In this document: positions 1-6,361 of the stretch, piece by piece | Layout: every line of letters begins with the position of its first letter | Position numbering within the stretch: the first letter of the stretch is position 1 | Source of the DNA: Acidobacteriota bacterium | GTDB lineage: Bacteria; Acidobacteriota; Blastocatellia; Pyrinomonadales; Pyrinomonadaceae | Length of the DNA: 64,000 bases | Assembly: GCA_023389035.1 (NCBI GenBank) | Contig: JAEWFC010000023.1 | Coordinates: 330,062 to 394,061, forward strand | Direction of reading: 5' to 3' | Position numbers and translations under genes: made by a program | Notes under the pieces: model-generated | Told to the model about the DNA's origin: nothing | The model's input: only the letters and a program-made list of their open reading frames with translations | Database searches by the model: none

Positions 1-276
1 AGTTCGGGCGTAAAGCTCTGCAGTGCTTGCATTTGCCGCCACAGCGAGGCTTGCGCCCAAGTGCCGCGATCGCATTTCCCGCCAAATGCTCTGAGCGATC
101 TGAGAAGGGCTGCCCAGACGGTTCTCGAGTCCCGAAACATCAAAGAGCACACCTTTATCGATCACCTCGATGCGATAGGCGAACTGCTCAGCGATCTCGA
201 TAAGCCCCGTCTCTCCGGAGTACTCCTCCAGATCGTCTTTTCCCGTTCCGATGATGCATGCGTATAGTTTATTCAT
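1..276 (-). CDS. ImuB-like Y-family polymerase-related protein, N-terminal part (cut by window edge)
   Basis: The first 92 codons are present and the frame is open to the window edge. The protein starts MNKLYACIIG. It contains VLFDVSGLENRLG, which resembles the VxxDxSGxxxLFG segment of Y-family polymerase (DinB/ImuB) palm domains, and later LGASLAVAANASTAELYAR, which matches the conserved ASLAVAxNxxTA region. ImuB proteins are catalytically inactive Y-family homologues acting with ImuA and DnaE2 in SOS mutagenesis. The start lies 8 bp inside the end of the ImuA-like gene upstream, so the two are probably translationally coupled. Whether the active-site acidic residues are kept cannot be judged from this fragment, so an active DinB-type polymerase is the main alternative. 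Confidence 0.75.
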   Translation of the reverse strand, partial: MNKLYACIIGTGKDDLEEYSGETGLIEIAEQFAYRIEVIDKGVLFDVSGLENRLGSPSQIAQSIWREMRSRHLGASLAVAANASTAELYART

Positions 277-916
277 CGCGATACTCGGCCCCGATCGTCC
301 GGAAATCGGGCTTCACTATAAATGGCTTCCGCGTGTTCAGGTTCACCTGCAGTTCCTGCAAAAGTTTGAAACGCCCCTCGCCTTTCCATAGCGTGCGGTA
401 CGGGTCGAAATAGAACGCCTGGTCAGCTGCTGAGCTGGCCAATGAACGGTTGCCCGTGACCACTAACACCGTACGGCTGTCACGGATCTTGGTGCGGAAA
501 CGGTACCAATATGTTTTCGGAACCCTATCAAGCTCTCTGTGCGGCATTCCTGAAAAATTAAGCCACACCATCCCAAAACCTTTTGCCTGCAATACGTAAT
601 CAGCCGCGGTAAATGCATTCTCAACGTCACCGCCGCAGCGCACCCACAGAAGGTTTTCCAGCACTACGCCATTGGAATCTGCCGAGTGCGGGTCGAAAGC
701 ATTATTAAGATCTATCACCGCACATATCTCGCCTTCCCGCGTCAGCCGCGACAGTATGTTGAGCGTCAGGCTGGTCTTTCCGGCACTCTGGTCACCGGTA
801 AATTCCGTTATCCCGCCCCGCAAAAGCCGCAGATCGCCGGCCTCCACATACGTACGGCCGACCTTTTGCTCTTCGTGTAGATGTGATAATTTTTTTACTA
901 CACTCAGATGTGCCAT
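269..916 (-). CDS. ImuA-like RecA-fold ATPase of an SOS mutagenesis cassette
   Basis: This 215-residue protein has a Walker A-like motif GDQSAGKTSL near residues 40-49 and a Walker B-like stretch ICAVIDLNNAFDP near residues 64-76. These are the features of the shortened RecA fold of ImuA/SulA-like proteins. The product probably helps ImuB and the error-prone DnaE2 polymerase at damaged DNA, which is known for the family and inferred here. An in-frame TAA four codons upstream limits the start to the ATG at 916. A GAGGTG sequence lies about 16 nt upstream, which is far for a ribosome site. The downstream gene overlaps by 8 bp. No dnaE2 gene is visible in the window. Confidence 0.7.
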   Translation of the reverse strand: MAHLSVVKKLSHLHEEQKVGRTYVEAGDLRLLRGGITEFTGDQSAGKTSLTLNILSRLTREGEICAVIDLNNAFDPHSADSNGVVLENLLWVRCGGDVENAFTAADYVLQAKGFGMVWLNFSGMPHRELDRVPKTYWYRFRTKIRDSRTVLVVTGNRSLASSAADQAFYFDPYRTLWKGEGRFKLLQELQVNLNTRKPFIVKPDFRTIGAEYRDE

Positions 917-967
917 ACGTGTTATTTAAGGGCACCTCACCCGACGCAATTTCTTTGCGTCTCTGCA

Positions 968-997
968 AGTATATCTCATACATGAAACAGGCGTCAA
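968..997 (-). promoter_or_regulatory. Sigma-70-type promoter of the imuA-like/imuB-like pair with possible operator
   Basis: On the minus strand TTGACG (997-992) and TATACT (973-968) are separated by 18 bp, a good match to sigma-70 boxes, 52 bp upstream of the imuA-like start. A short inverted repeat GTAT-N5-ATAC (969-981) overlaps the -10 box. It could be a damage-responsive operator (LexA or similar), but it is too short to assign. Confidence 0.45.
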
Positions 998-1097
998 AAA
1001 CATTTCTTCGCGCAAATCATAGAAAAATAAGGTGTTAGGTAAGAAAAGAGAGGCTAAAACCGAGCAGAAAAGGACTTAGCTTATCGTGAAGGTCGTA

Positions 1098-1934
1098 CTA
1101 TTTTTTTCTGCCCCAGATCGTTGCCCCGATCCCGCCGAGTATCAAGGCAGTTGCCGATACTAGTCGCAGATCCATCGTCTCCGCCAGCGATATCACTCCG
1201 ATCACGGCGGTGAGAACAGGCACGGCAAGCTGCAGCACGGCGGCACGGGTGGGGGTGAGGTAACTGAGAGCCGCATACCAGACCGAATACCCGACACCGG
1301 AAGCAAGAGCGCCCGACAGCACCGCGAGCAAAACGCCTCGACCCGAAAAGTTTATGCCATAAAGAAACGGCAAAGAGGCTAGCAGGACCATCGGCACGGA
1401 CCGCAGAAAATTCCCGGCTGTGTCGGCGAGCGGATCATCGCTTCCCTTTCCCCGGAGCGTGTAAGCTCCCCAAGCGATGCCGGCTACAGCCATTAATCCA
1501 GCATTCCACAGCGGCGGTGCGGATAGGCCCGGGGAAACGAGATATATCAGCCCCATCAAAGCCACCGCAAATCCCAGCCATTCAAATGCACTTGGCCTTT
1601 CACGCTTGAATATCGAAAAGCCGATCATCGTGATCTGCACGAATCCGAACAAGATCAGTGCTCCGGTCCCGGCGGTGAGGCCAAGATACGCGAACGAAAA
1701 GAATACCGCGTAAATAAACAGAAAAAACGCTGACTGCCAGTGTCCGCGAACGCCATGCGTTTGCGTCTTTCTGGTTACGGCGATGAGCAGTGCGAGAGCT
1801 GCTGCGCCGGAGACAAGGCGGATAGCGGTAAAACTAGCGGCATCGATCTCGCCGCTGGCAAGCGCCATTCGGCAGAGTATCGAGTTGAACGCAAAAGCGA
1901 TGAGGGCAAAGCATATTAATAATACGGCCTTCAT
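1098..1934 (-). CDS. EamA/DMT-family exporter, about 10 membrane segments
   Basis: The 278-residue protein is almost entirely hydrophobic, with about ten membrane helices in two halves of five, as in the drug/metabolite transporter (EamA) superfamily. The first helix begins at MKAVLLICFALIAFAFNS and the protein ends with the basic GRKK. Substrates of this family include amino acids, nucleosides and drugs, and nothing here points to one. I chose the ATG at 1934 because it begins directly with the first helix. The in-frame ATG at 1949 would add MLDHR only. The gene is divergent from the methyltransferase, with 38 bp between starts, so the two promoters must overlap. Confidence 0.8.
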   Translation of the reverse strand: MKAVLLICFALIAFAFNSILCRMALASGEIDAASFTAIRLVSGAAALALLIAVTRKTQTHGVRGHWQSAFFLFIYAVFFSFAYLGLTAGTGALILFGFVQITMIGFSIFKRERPSAFEWLGFAVALMGLIYLVSPGLSAPPLWNAGLMAVAGIAWGAYTLRGKGSDDPLADTAGNFLRSVPMVLLASLPFLYGINFSGRGVLLAVLSGALASGVGYSVWYAALSYLTPTRAAVLQLAVPVLTAVIGVISLAETMDLRLVSATALILGGIGATIWGRKK

Positions 1935-1972
1935 TCGGTGATCGAGCATTCATAACATAATAGGGAGCAATC

Positions 1973-3040
1973 ATGCGAGACAGCAATTTCAATCAACAGA
2001 AGGCTGAGGCTTTTTCGGAAAGCCTGGTCGACGTAATGAACAAGAGCGCGATAGCGCTCGGCCTTAGCATCGGGCATCGATGCGGCATCTTTGCAGCGAT
2101 GGCGGAGCTTCCGGCTTCGACGTCGCAGCGGATCGCGGAAGCGGCGGGCCTGCAGGAGCGTTACGTCCGCGAATGGCTGGGGACGATGGTTACGGGCCGC
2201 GTGATCAACTATTTCCCTGATTCGGCAACGTACCAATTGCCGGCGGAGCACGCACTGTATCTTACTGAGGGCGGCGACTTTAACATGGCATCAGGAATGC
2301 AGTTCATACCGCTTTTGGCCAGCGTCGAAGACCAGCTCGTCGAGGCGTTTCGGAATGGCGGCGGCGTGCCGTATTCAGAATATCCCCGATTTCACGAGGT
2401 CATGTGCCAAGAGAGCGATCAGACAACCGTCGCCGCTCTCGAACCTTACATCCTGCCGCTCGTTCCGGGCCTTACCGACAAACTTGCCGGCGGCATTGAG
2501 GTGCTTGACGTCGGATGCGGCCGCGGCCGGGCGATCATCCAGCTTGCAAAGCTTTATCCTGCAAGCCGTTTCGCCGGTTACGACTTCTCTGAAGAGAGCA
2601 TTTCCGACGCCCGTGCCGAAGCAGAACGCCTTGGGCTTACCAACGTCCGCTTCGAGGTCCGTGACGCGGCCGCGATCGGCGAAACGGCCCGTTACGACCT
2701 GATCACGTCATTTGACGCTATCCACGATCAGGCGGATCCGGCGGGAATGCTCGCGAGCATCGAGCAGGCGTTAAAGCCTGACGGCGTCTATCTCGTCCAG
2801 GACATCACCGGTTCGAGCAAACTGGAAAAGAATCTCGAACTCCCTGTCGCTCCTTACCTTTACACCATTTCGTACATGCATTGCATGACGGTCTCGCTGG
2901 CACAGGGCGGGCTCGGCCTCGGGGCGATGTGGGGCGAAGAGCTGGCGGTCGAGATGATGAATGCGGCGGGTTTCGCCAACGTCGAGCTTCATCATCTGAA
3001 GCACGATTTCATCAACACCTACTACGTCGCAACGCGTTAA
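1973..3040 (+). CDS. Class I SAM-dependent methyltransferase with N-terminal winged helix
   Basis: The 355-residue protein has an N-terminal winged-helix-like region (about residues 25-100, with IAEAAGLQERYVREWLGTMV). A Rossmann methyltransferase domain follows, with motif I VLDVGCGRGRAIIQL near residue 177 and a motif IV-like FDAIHD near residue 245. This matches the family of Mycobacterium Rv2258c, whose natural substrate is not well established. The ATG at 1973 is supported by GGGAG seven bases upstream. An O- or N-methyltransferase acting on a small molecule is likely, but the target is unknown. Confidence 0.8.
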   Translation: MRDSNFNQQKAEAFSESLVDVMNKSAIALGLSIGHRCGIFAAMAELPASTSQRIAEAAGLQERYVREWLGTMVTGRVINYFPDSATYQLPAEHALYLTEGGDFNMASGMQFIPLLASVEDQLVEAFRNGGGVPYSEYPRFHEVMCQESDQTTVAALEPYILPLVPGLTDKLAGGIEVLDVGCGRGRAIIQLAKLYPASRFAGYDFSEESISDARAEAERLGLTNVRFEVRDAAAIGETARYDLITSFDAIHDQADPAGMLASIEQALKPDGVYLVQDITGSSKLEKNLELPVAPYLYTISYMHCMTVSLAQGGLGLGAMWGEELAVEMMNAAGFANVELHHLKHDFINTYYVATR

Positions 3041-3095
3041 CCGGATCGTGCACGGCGTCGAGGCCCAACAGGCTTCGGCGCCGTTTTCCGCGATG

Positions 3096-3205
3096 TTTGT
3101 CCCAACGTGAGAGCGTTCGCCTGGGACAGGCTGGGACAAAAATGGGCGTTTTTGCCGATTTTTGTTCCGCTGCGTGCGCGTGCGAGCGGAACACCGTGGA
3201 ACAAA
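3096..3205. repeat. Two diverged 45-bp hairpin units in tandem (65-bp period) with compensating stem changes
   Basis: Unit 1 (3096-3140) reads TTTGTCCCA, 17 bases, TGGGACA, 3 bases, TGGGACAAA. Unit 2 (3161-3205) reads TTTGTTCCG, 17 bases, CGGAACA, 3 bases, TGGAACAAA. Spacing is identical in both. The left arm of each can pair with either right arm. Where C becomes T in the left arm, G becomes A in the right arms, and the A-T pair closing the inner stem of unit 1 becomes G-C in unit 2. The bases after each unit are also related (GGCGTTTTTGCCG and GGCGTTTTGGCCG). The two units therefore derive from one ancestor whose fold was kept. Function unknown. Confidence 0.75.
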
Positions 3206-3338
3206 CATCGGCGTTTTGGCCGTTTTCGTCCTAAAACCCTTATAAGTGCGCCATTTTATTTGCTGGCGCGCCTGGCGCAGTTTATTGGGCTGTACGCGAA
3301 TTTTCGCCAAACCGTTCCAAAGATCCGGCGAAAGTGCC

Positions 3339-3372
3339 GTCCGAGACCGCGTCCGAGGTCGTGTCCGCGATC
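3339..3372. repeat. 12-bp tandem repeat, three copies
   Basis: GTCCGAGACCGC, GTCCGAGGTCGT and GTCCGCGATC follow each other with a 12-bp period inside the gene-free stretch 3041-3967. The last copy is partial. No reading frame or binding site is recognised. Confidence 0.6.
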
Positions 3373-3420
3373 AAACGTATTAAGGGCTACGCCCAGCGGT
3401 GTGCGGCAAGCCACGGGTCC

Positions 3421-3470
3421 GCGTCACCAAAAAAAGTGGTGCCGCATTTTGGTGACGCATTTTGGTGTCG
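3421..3470. repeat. Perfect 12-bp inverted repeat overlapping a direct repeat
   Basis: GCGTCACCAAAA (3421-3432) is the exact reverse complement of TTTTGGTGACGC (3447-3458), with a 14-base loop. The right arm lies within a direct repeat, GCATTTTGGTGACG (3444-3457) then GCATTTTGGTGTCG (3457-3470). A T-run does not follow, so this does not look like a terminator of the methyltransferase gene. Confidence 0.6.
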
Positions 3471-3590
3471 CTGGTAAACAGAATGGTGGCCGCCGACGCG
3501 TTTCGTTGATCAAGCTTTCAAACATCCGACCGATAAACCGATCCCGCCGCATTATCACCCACATCGGCCACATACGAGATAGCAAACTGC

Positions 3591-3617
3591 GCGATTTGCG
3601 CGATTTGCATGATTTGA
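3591..3617. repeat. 9-bp tandem repeat, three copies
   Basis: GCGATTTGC occurs twice in direct succession (3591-3608) and is followed by the degenerate copy ATGATTTGA (3609-3617). It lies just before the REP-like hairpins. Confidence 0.6.
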
Positions 3618-3629
3618 TAGGAGGTTGTT

Positions 3630-3947
3630 GCTCGCCTTCAGCGAGCGGTGTGTGGTCCGCCTAGCCTAGGGTTGCACCCTAGGCTATAGAGGTTTGTCGC
3701 CGTTGGCGACGGTAACGATAACACGATATGGGCACCGTTGGCGCCCGGAAATGTCGGGGTATCAACGACAGGAGGCGGGTATGTGGATTCGGCCGCAACC
3801 CTAGATCGAAAGGGCCGAAACGTCAGCGTCGCCAAGGGCGACAGACCTATAAAGCCTAGGGTAAGGCCATTGGCCGCAACCCTAGGACGTCGAGCCGAGC
3901 GCAACCCTAGGTTGGCGAACCGCAAGCGTGCGTCGCTGTAGGCGACG
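3630..3947. repeat. REP-like hairpin cluster upstream of the RAYT gene
   Basis: Several perfect hairpins follow each other: GCTCGC/GCGAGC (3630-3646); AGCCTAGGGT/ACCCTAGGCT with loop TGC (3663-3685); GTCGCC-GTT-GGCGAC (3696-3710); GTCGCC-AAG-GGCGAC (3828-3842); CCTAGGGT/ACCCTAGG (3855-3886) enclosing GGCC-ATT-GGCC; and CGTCGC/GCGACG (3931-3947). The GTCGCC and CCTAGGGT stems recur. Such repeated imperfect palindromes next to a tyrosine transposase are typical of REP/BIME elements mobilised by RAYT enzymes. Confidence 0.75.
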
Positions 3948-3967
3948 AACATCGGTATAATTTCGAG

Positions 3968-4412
3968 ATGCCCCAATCGCTGATCAAGATAATTGTTCAC
4001 GTCGTTTTCTCTACAAAAGGCCGAAACCGAATGATCCCGGTCGAGATCGAACCTCGGCTTTATGGCTACATTTCGGGGATCATCAAGAACAACAACGCCC
4101 CAAATGATCATCGCGGGCGGAACGGGGAATCACATTCACATATTGATCTCGCTTGGCCGTGCCGATCTCACGGTTCTCATCGGCGATATCAAGCGCGAGA
4201 GTTCGAAATGGATGAAGGACAACGGCGTCACGGATTTTTATTGGCAGCGCGGATACGGTGCGTTCTCGATCGGCGAGTCGCAGATCGAAGGTGTGAGCAA
4301 TTATATTCTCACGCAGAAAGAGCATCATGCAGAGCGGAGTTTTGAAGAGGAATACCGCGCGTGGTGCCGGACATACAGTGTAGAGATCGACGAGCGGTAT
4401 TGTTGGGATTGA
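3968..4412 (+). pseudogene. REP-associated tyrosine transposase (RAYT / IS200-like Y1 transposase), frameshifted
   Basis: The first frame begins MPQSLIKIIVHVVFSTKGRN, the usual start of RAYT/Y1 transposases, and runs to about 4100. The rest of the protein continues in the next frame: MIIAGGTGNHIHILISLGR with the HxH of the HUH nuclease, WQRGYGAFSIGES, the YILTQKEHH segment with the presumed catalytic tyrosine, and DERYCWD at the end (stop 4410-4412). A run of four C at 4098-4101 marks the break. Removing one C restores a continuous protein of about 147 residues. RAYT enzymes nick and move REP hairpins as single-stranded DNA, and such hairpins lie on both sides here. The change may be a true inactivation, a sequencing error or programmed slippage. 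Confidence 0.8.
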
Positions 4413-4424
4413 GATCTGTAGGTT

Positions 4425-4517
4425 CGTCGCCGTTGGCGACGGATCGACACGCTCACCTGGCCCAGGGTTGTGGCGTTGCCTTAACCCTGGGCTATATAAG
4501 TTGCTCGGCGTTGCCGA
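4425..4517. repeat. REP-like hairpin cluster downstream of the RAYT gene
   Basis: Three perfect hairpins lie between the RAYT stop and lysS: CGTCGCC-GTT-GGCGACG (4425-4441), GCCCAGGGTT/AACCCTGGGC with a 13-base loop (4460-4492), and TCGGC-GTT-GCCGA (4505-4517). The first repeats the stem and GTT loop found upstream at 3696-3710. The second is a variant of the CCTAGGGT stem. Confidence 0.75.
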
Positions 4518-4569
4518 AAAGAAATGAAAAGCCGCTATTCGCGTCGCGGATATTGCCGGCCAAACGACG

Positions 4570-6213
4570 TTATTGGTCAGTGGTTTGTTTTTCGTCGGAG
4601 TTGTCTTCCGCGGAGTGTTTTGTTTCGGGGCGGAGGTGGGGGAAGAGTATGACGTCGCGGATGGAGTGTTTGTTTGTGAGGAGCATTGTCAGGCGGTCGA
4701 TGCCGATGCCGATACCGGCGGCCGGCGGCATGCCGTAGCTGAGGGCGCGGATGTAGTCCTCATCGAGGACCATCGCCTCTTCGTCGCCGCGTTCGCGTTC
4801 CGCCATCTGATCGACAAAGCGTTCGTACTGCTCACGCGGATCGTTGAGCTCGCTAAAGCCGTTCGCGACCTCCATCCCATTGATGAACAGCTCGAAACGT
4901 TCGGCGATCTGCGGGTTCTGCGGATCGGCCTTGGAAAGCGGCGAGATCGATTTCGGGAAGTCGATGATAAAGGTCGGCTGGATCAGGTTGGGCTCGACGT
5001 CGTTCTCAAAACGCTCAATGACCTCGGCGTCTGACATGGCACCCTCGCTACCGCTCGGGTTTCCGCCTGTGTGTTCAGCGATCGCGTCGCGCATCGAGAT
5101 GCGTCTGAAGTTTGAGAAGTCGATCTCGTTGCCTTCGTAGGTGATCGTGAGGCCGCCGGTCGCGTGGCGAACGGATTCCTGCAGCATCTGTTCGCAGAAG
5201 TCCATCATTCCGGAGACGTCCATGTAGGCACAGTAAAACTCGAGCATGGTGAACTCGGGGTTGTGCTTGTACGAGATGCCCTCGTTGCGGAAGTTGCGGT
5301 TGAGTTCGTAGACCTTTTCAAAGCCGCCGACGACGAGGCGTTTGAGATACAGCTCGGGCGCGATGCGTGCGTAGAGCGTGATGTCGAGCGCGTTGTGGTG
5401 CGTCTCAAACGGCTTGGCGGCGGCGCCGGTCGCCTTTGGCGTGAGCATCGGCGTTTCGACCTCGATGTAGCCGTGGTCTTCCAGATATCGCCGCATGGAC
5501 GAGATGAGCCGGGCACGCCGCTCAAAGACCTCGCGCGTAGTGAGCCCGGTGTGCTCGACCTGCAGGCTCGAGGCGATCAGATCGGCGTAGCGCTGCCGCT
5601 GGCGGATCTCGGGATCGGCGATGCCGTGCATCTTGTCGGGCATCGGCAGCATTGCCTTGGCCAGGAACTGCAGGCGTTCGACGTGGACGCTGACCTCGCC
5701 TGTATTCGTAACGAAAAGATAGCCCTCGACGCCGACGAAATCTCCGTGGTCGATAAGCTTCCAGGCGGCCCAGCCGTTGTCGGGATCGAGCGTTCCGGCA
5801 CCGTCGTTCTTGATCAAAGCAAAGCCGCCTTTTTTGTCGCAATAGATCTGCAGCCGCTCGATGCCGTCGGTCAGGTGAACGAAATTGCCGCGCGGCGGCG
5901 TCGTCAGACGGCCGGTAATGCGGACAGTGCCGAGCGCTTTGAGGCGTTCGTTTAAAGCGTCTTTAATTTCAGCGGGCGGGCGTTCGCCGTCGGCAAGACT
6001 TGCCTTGACCGCGGCCATTTCGCCAGTTATCGCGACGACCGGCCCATGAGCGACCAGCCGCGAAATGGTGTCTTCGGCACCGGTGATCGAGCTGCGGGCG
6101 AATTTGTTCGGGTAAACATTGCCGACAAGCTCGCGGAGTTTTTCGAGGTGCTCAAGGCGCGCCTCGGTCTGGTCGTTGGGCTCGATGATCTCGTCGAATT
6201 GCGGAATGCTCAT
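4570..6213 (-). CDS. lysS: Lysyl-tRNA synthetase, class II
   Basis: The 547-residue enzyme charges tRNA-Lys with lysine in the cytoplasm. An N-terminal OB fold (about residues 45-215) is followed by the class II core. Motif 2 is FEKVYELNRNFRNEG with HNPEFTMLEFYCAY, and motif 3 is GIGIGIDRLTMLLTN near the C-terminus. The length exceeds the usual 490-510 residues because the OB fold carries extra segments: one of about 30 residues after HGPVVAITGEM, and another around FALIKNDGAGTLDPDNGWA. The start MSIPQFDEII is the natural one before the LRELVGNVYPNKF region. It is divergent from mfd, with about 150 bp between the starts. Confidence 0.95.
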   Translation of the reverse strand: MSIPQFDEIIEPNDQTEARLEHLEKLRELVGNVYPNKFARSSITGAEDTISRLVAHGPVVAITGEMAAVKASLADGERPPAEIKDALNERLKALGTVRITGRLTTPPRGNFVHLTDGIERLQIYCDKKGGFALIKNDGAGTLDPDNGWAAWKLIDHGDFVGVEGYLFVTNTGEVSVHVERLQFLAKAMLPMPDKMHGIADPEIRQRQRYADLIASSLQVEHTGLTTREVFERRARLISSMRRYLEDHGYIEVETPMLTPKATGAAAKPFETHHNALDITLYARIAPELYLKRLVVGGFEKVYELNRNFRNEGISYKHNPEFTMLEFYCAYMDVSGMMDFCEQMLQESVRHATGGLTITYEGNEIDFSNFRRISMRDAIAEHTGGNPSGSEGAMSDAEVIERFENDVEPNLIQPTFIIDFPKSISPLSKADPQNPQIAERFELFINGMEVANGFSELNDPREQYERFVDQMAERERGDEEAMVLDEDYIRALSYGMPPAAGIGIGIDRLTMLLTNKHSIRDVILFPHLRPETKHSAEDNSDEKQTTDQ

Positions 6214-6361
6214 ATGGTTCGCACCGGTGACGGAAATGAATCATTGATTATAGAAAACGCGGCACGGCACGGCAAACTTTGACCGGATGTGGCACAATCT
6301 AACTTCCGCATAAGATCCGACGCTGCCCCTTAGCCAAGGTTCTTTGCGGTTAAGTGCGTTT

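Noticed and set aside
3107..3664. 185-codon frame across the repeat-rich gap
   Set aside because: Its translation is Arg/Pro-rich and runs through the hairpins and tandem repeats, with no ribosome site or protein-like pattern.
3591..3947. Possible CRISPR-like array
   Set aside because: Repeats are too short and irregular, without unique spacers of constant length, and no cas gene is present.
5164..5955. 263-codon frame opposite lysS
   Set aside because: It lies wholly inside the strongly supported lysS gene and has no motif. Long opposite frames are expected at this GC content.
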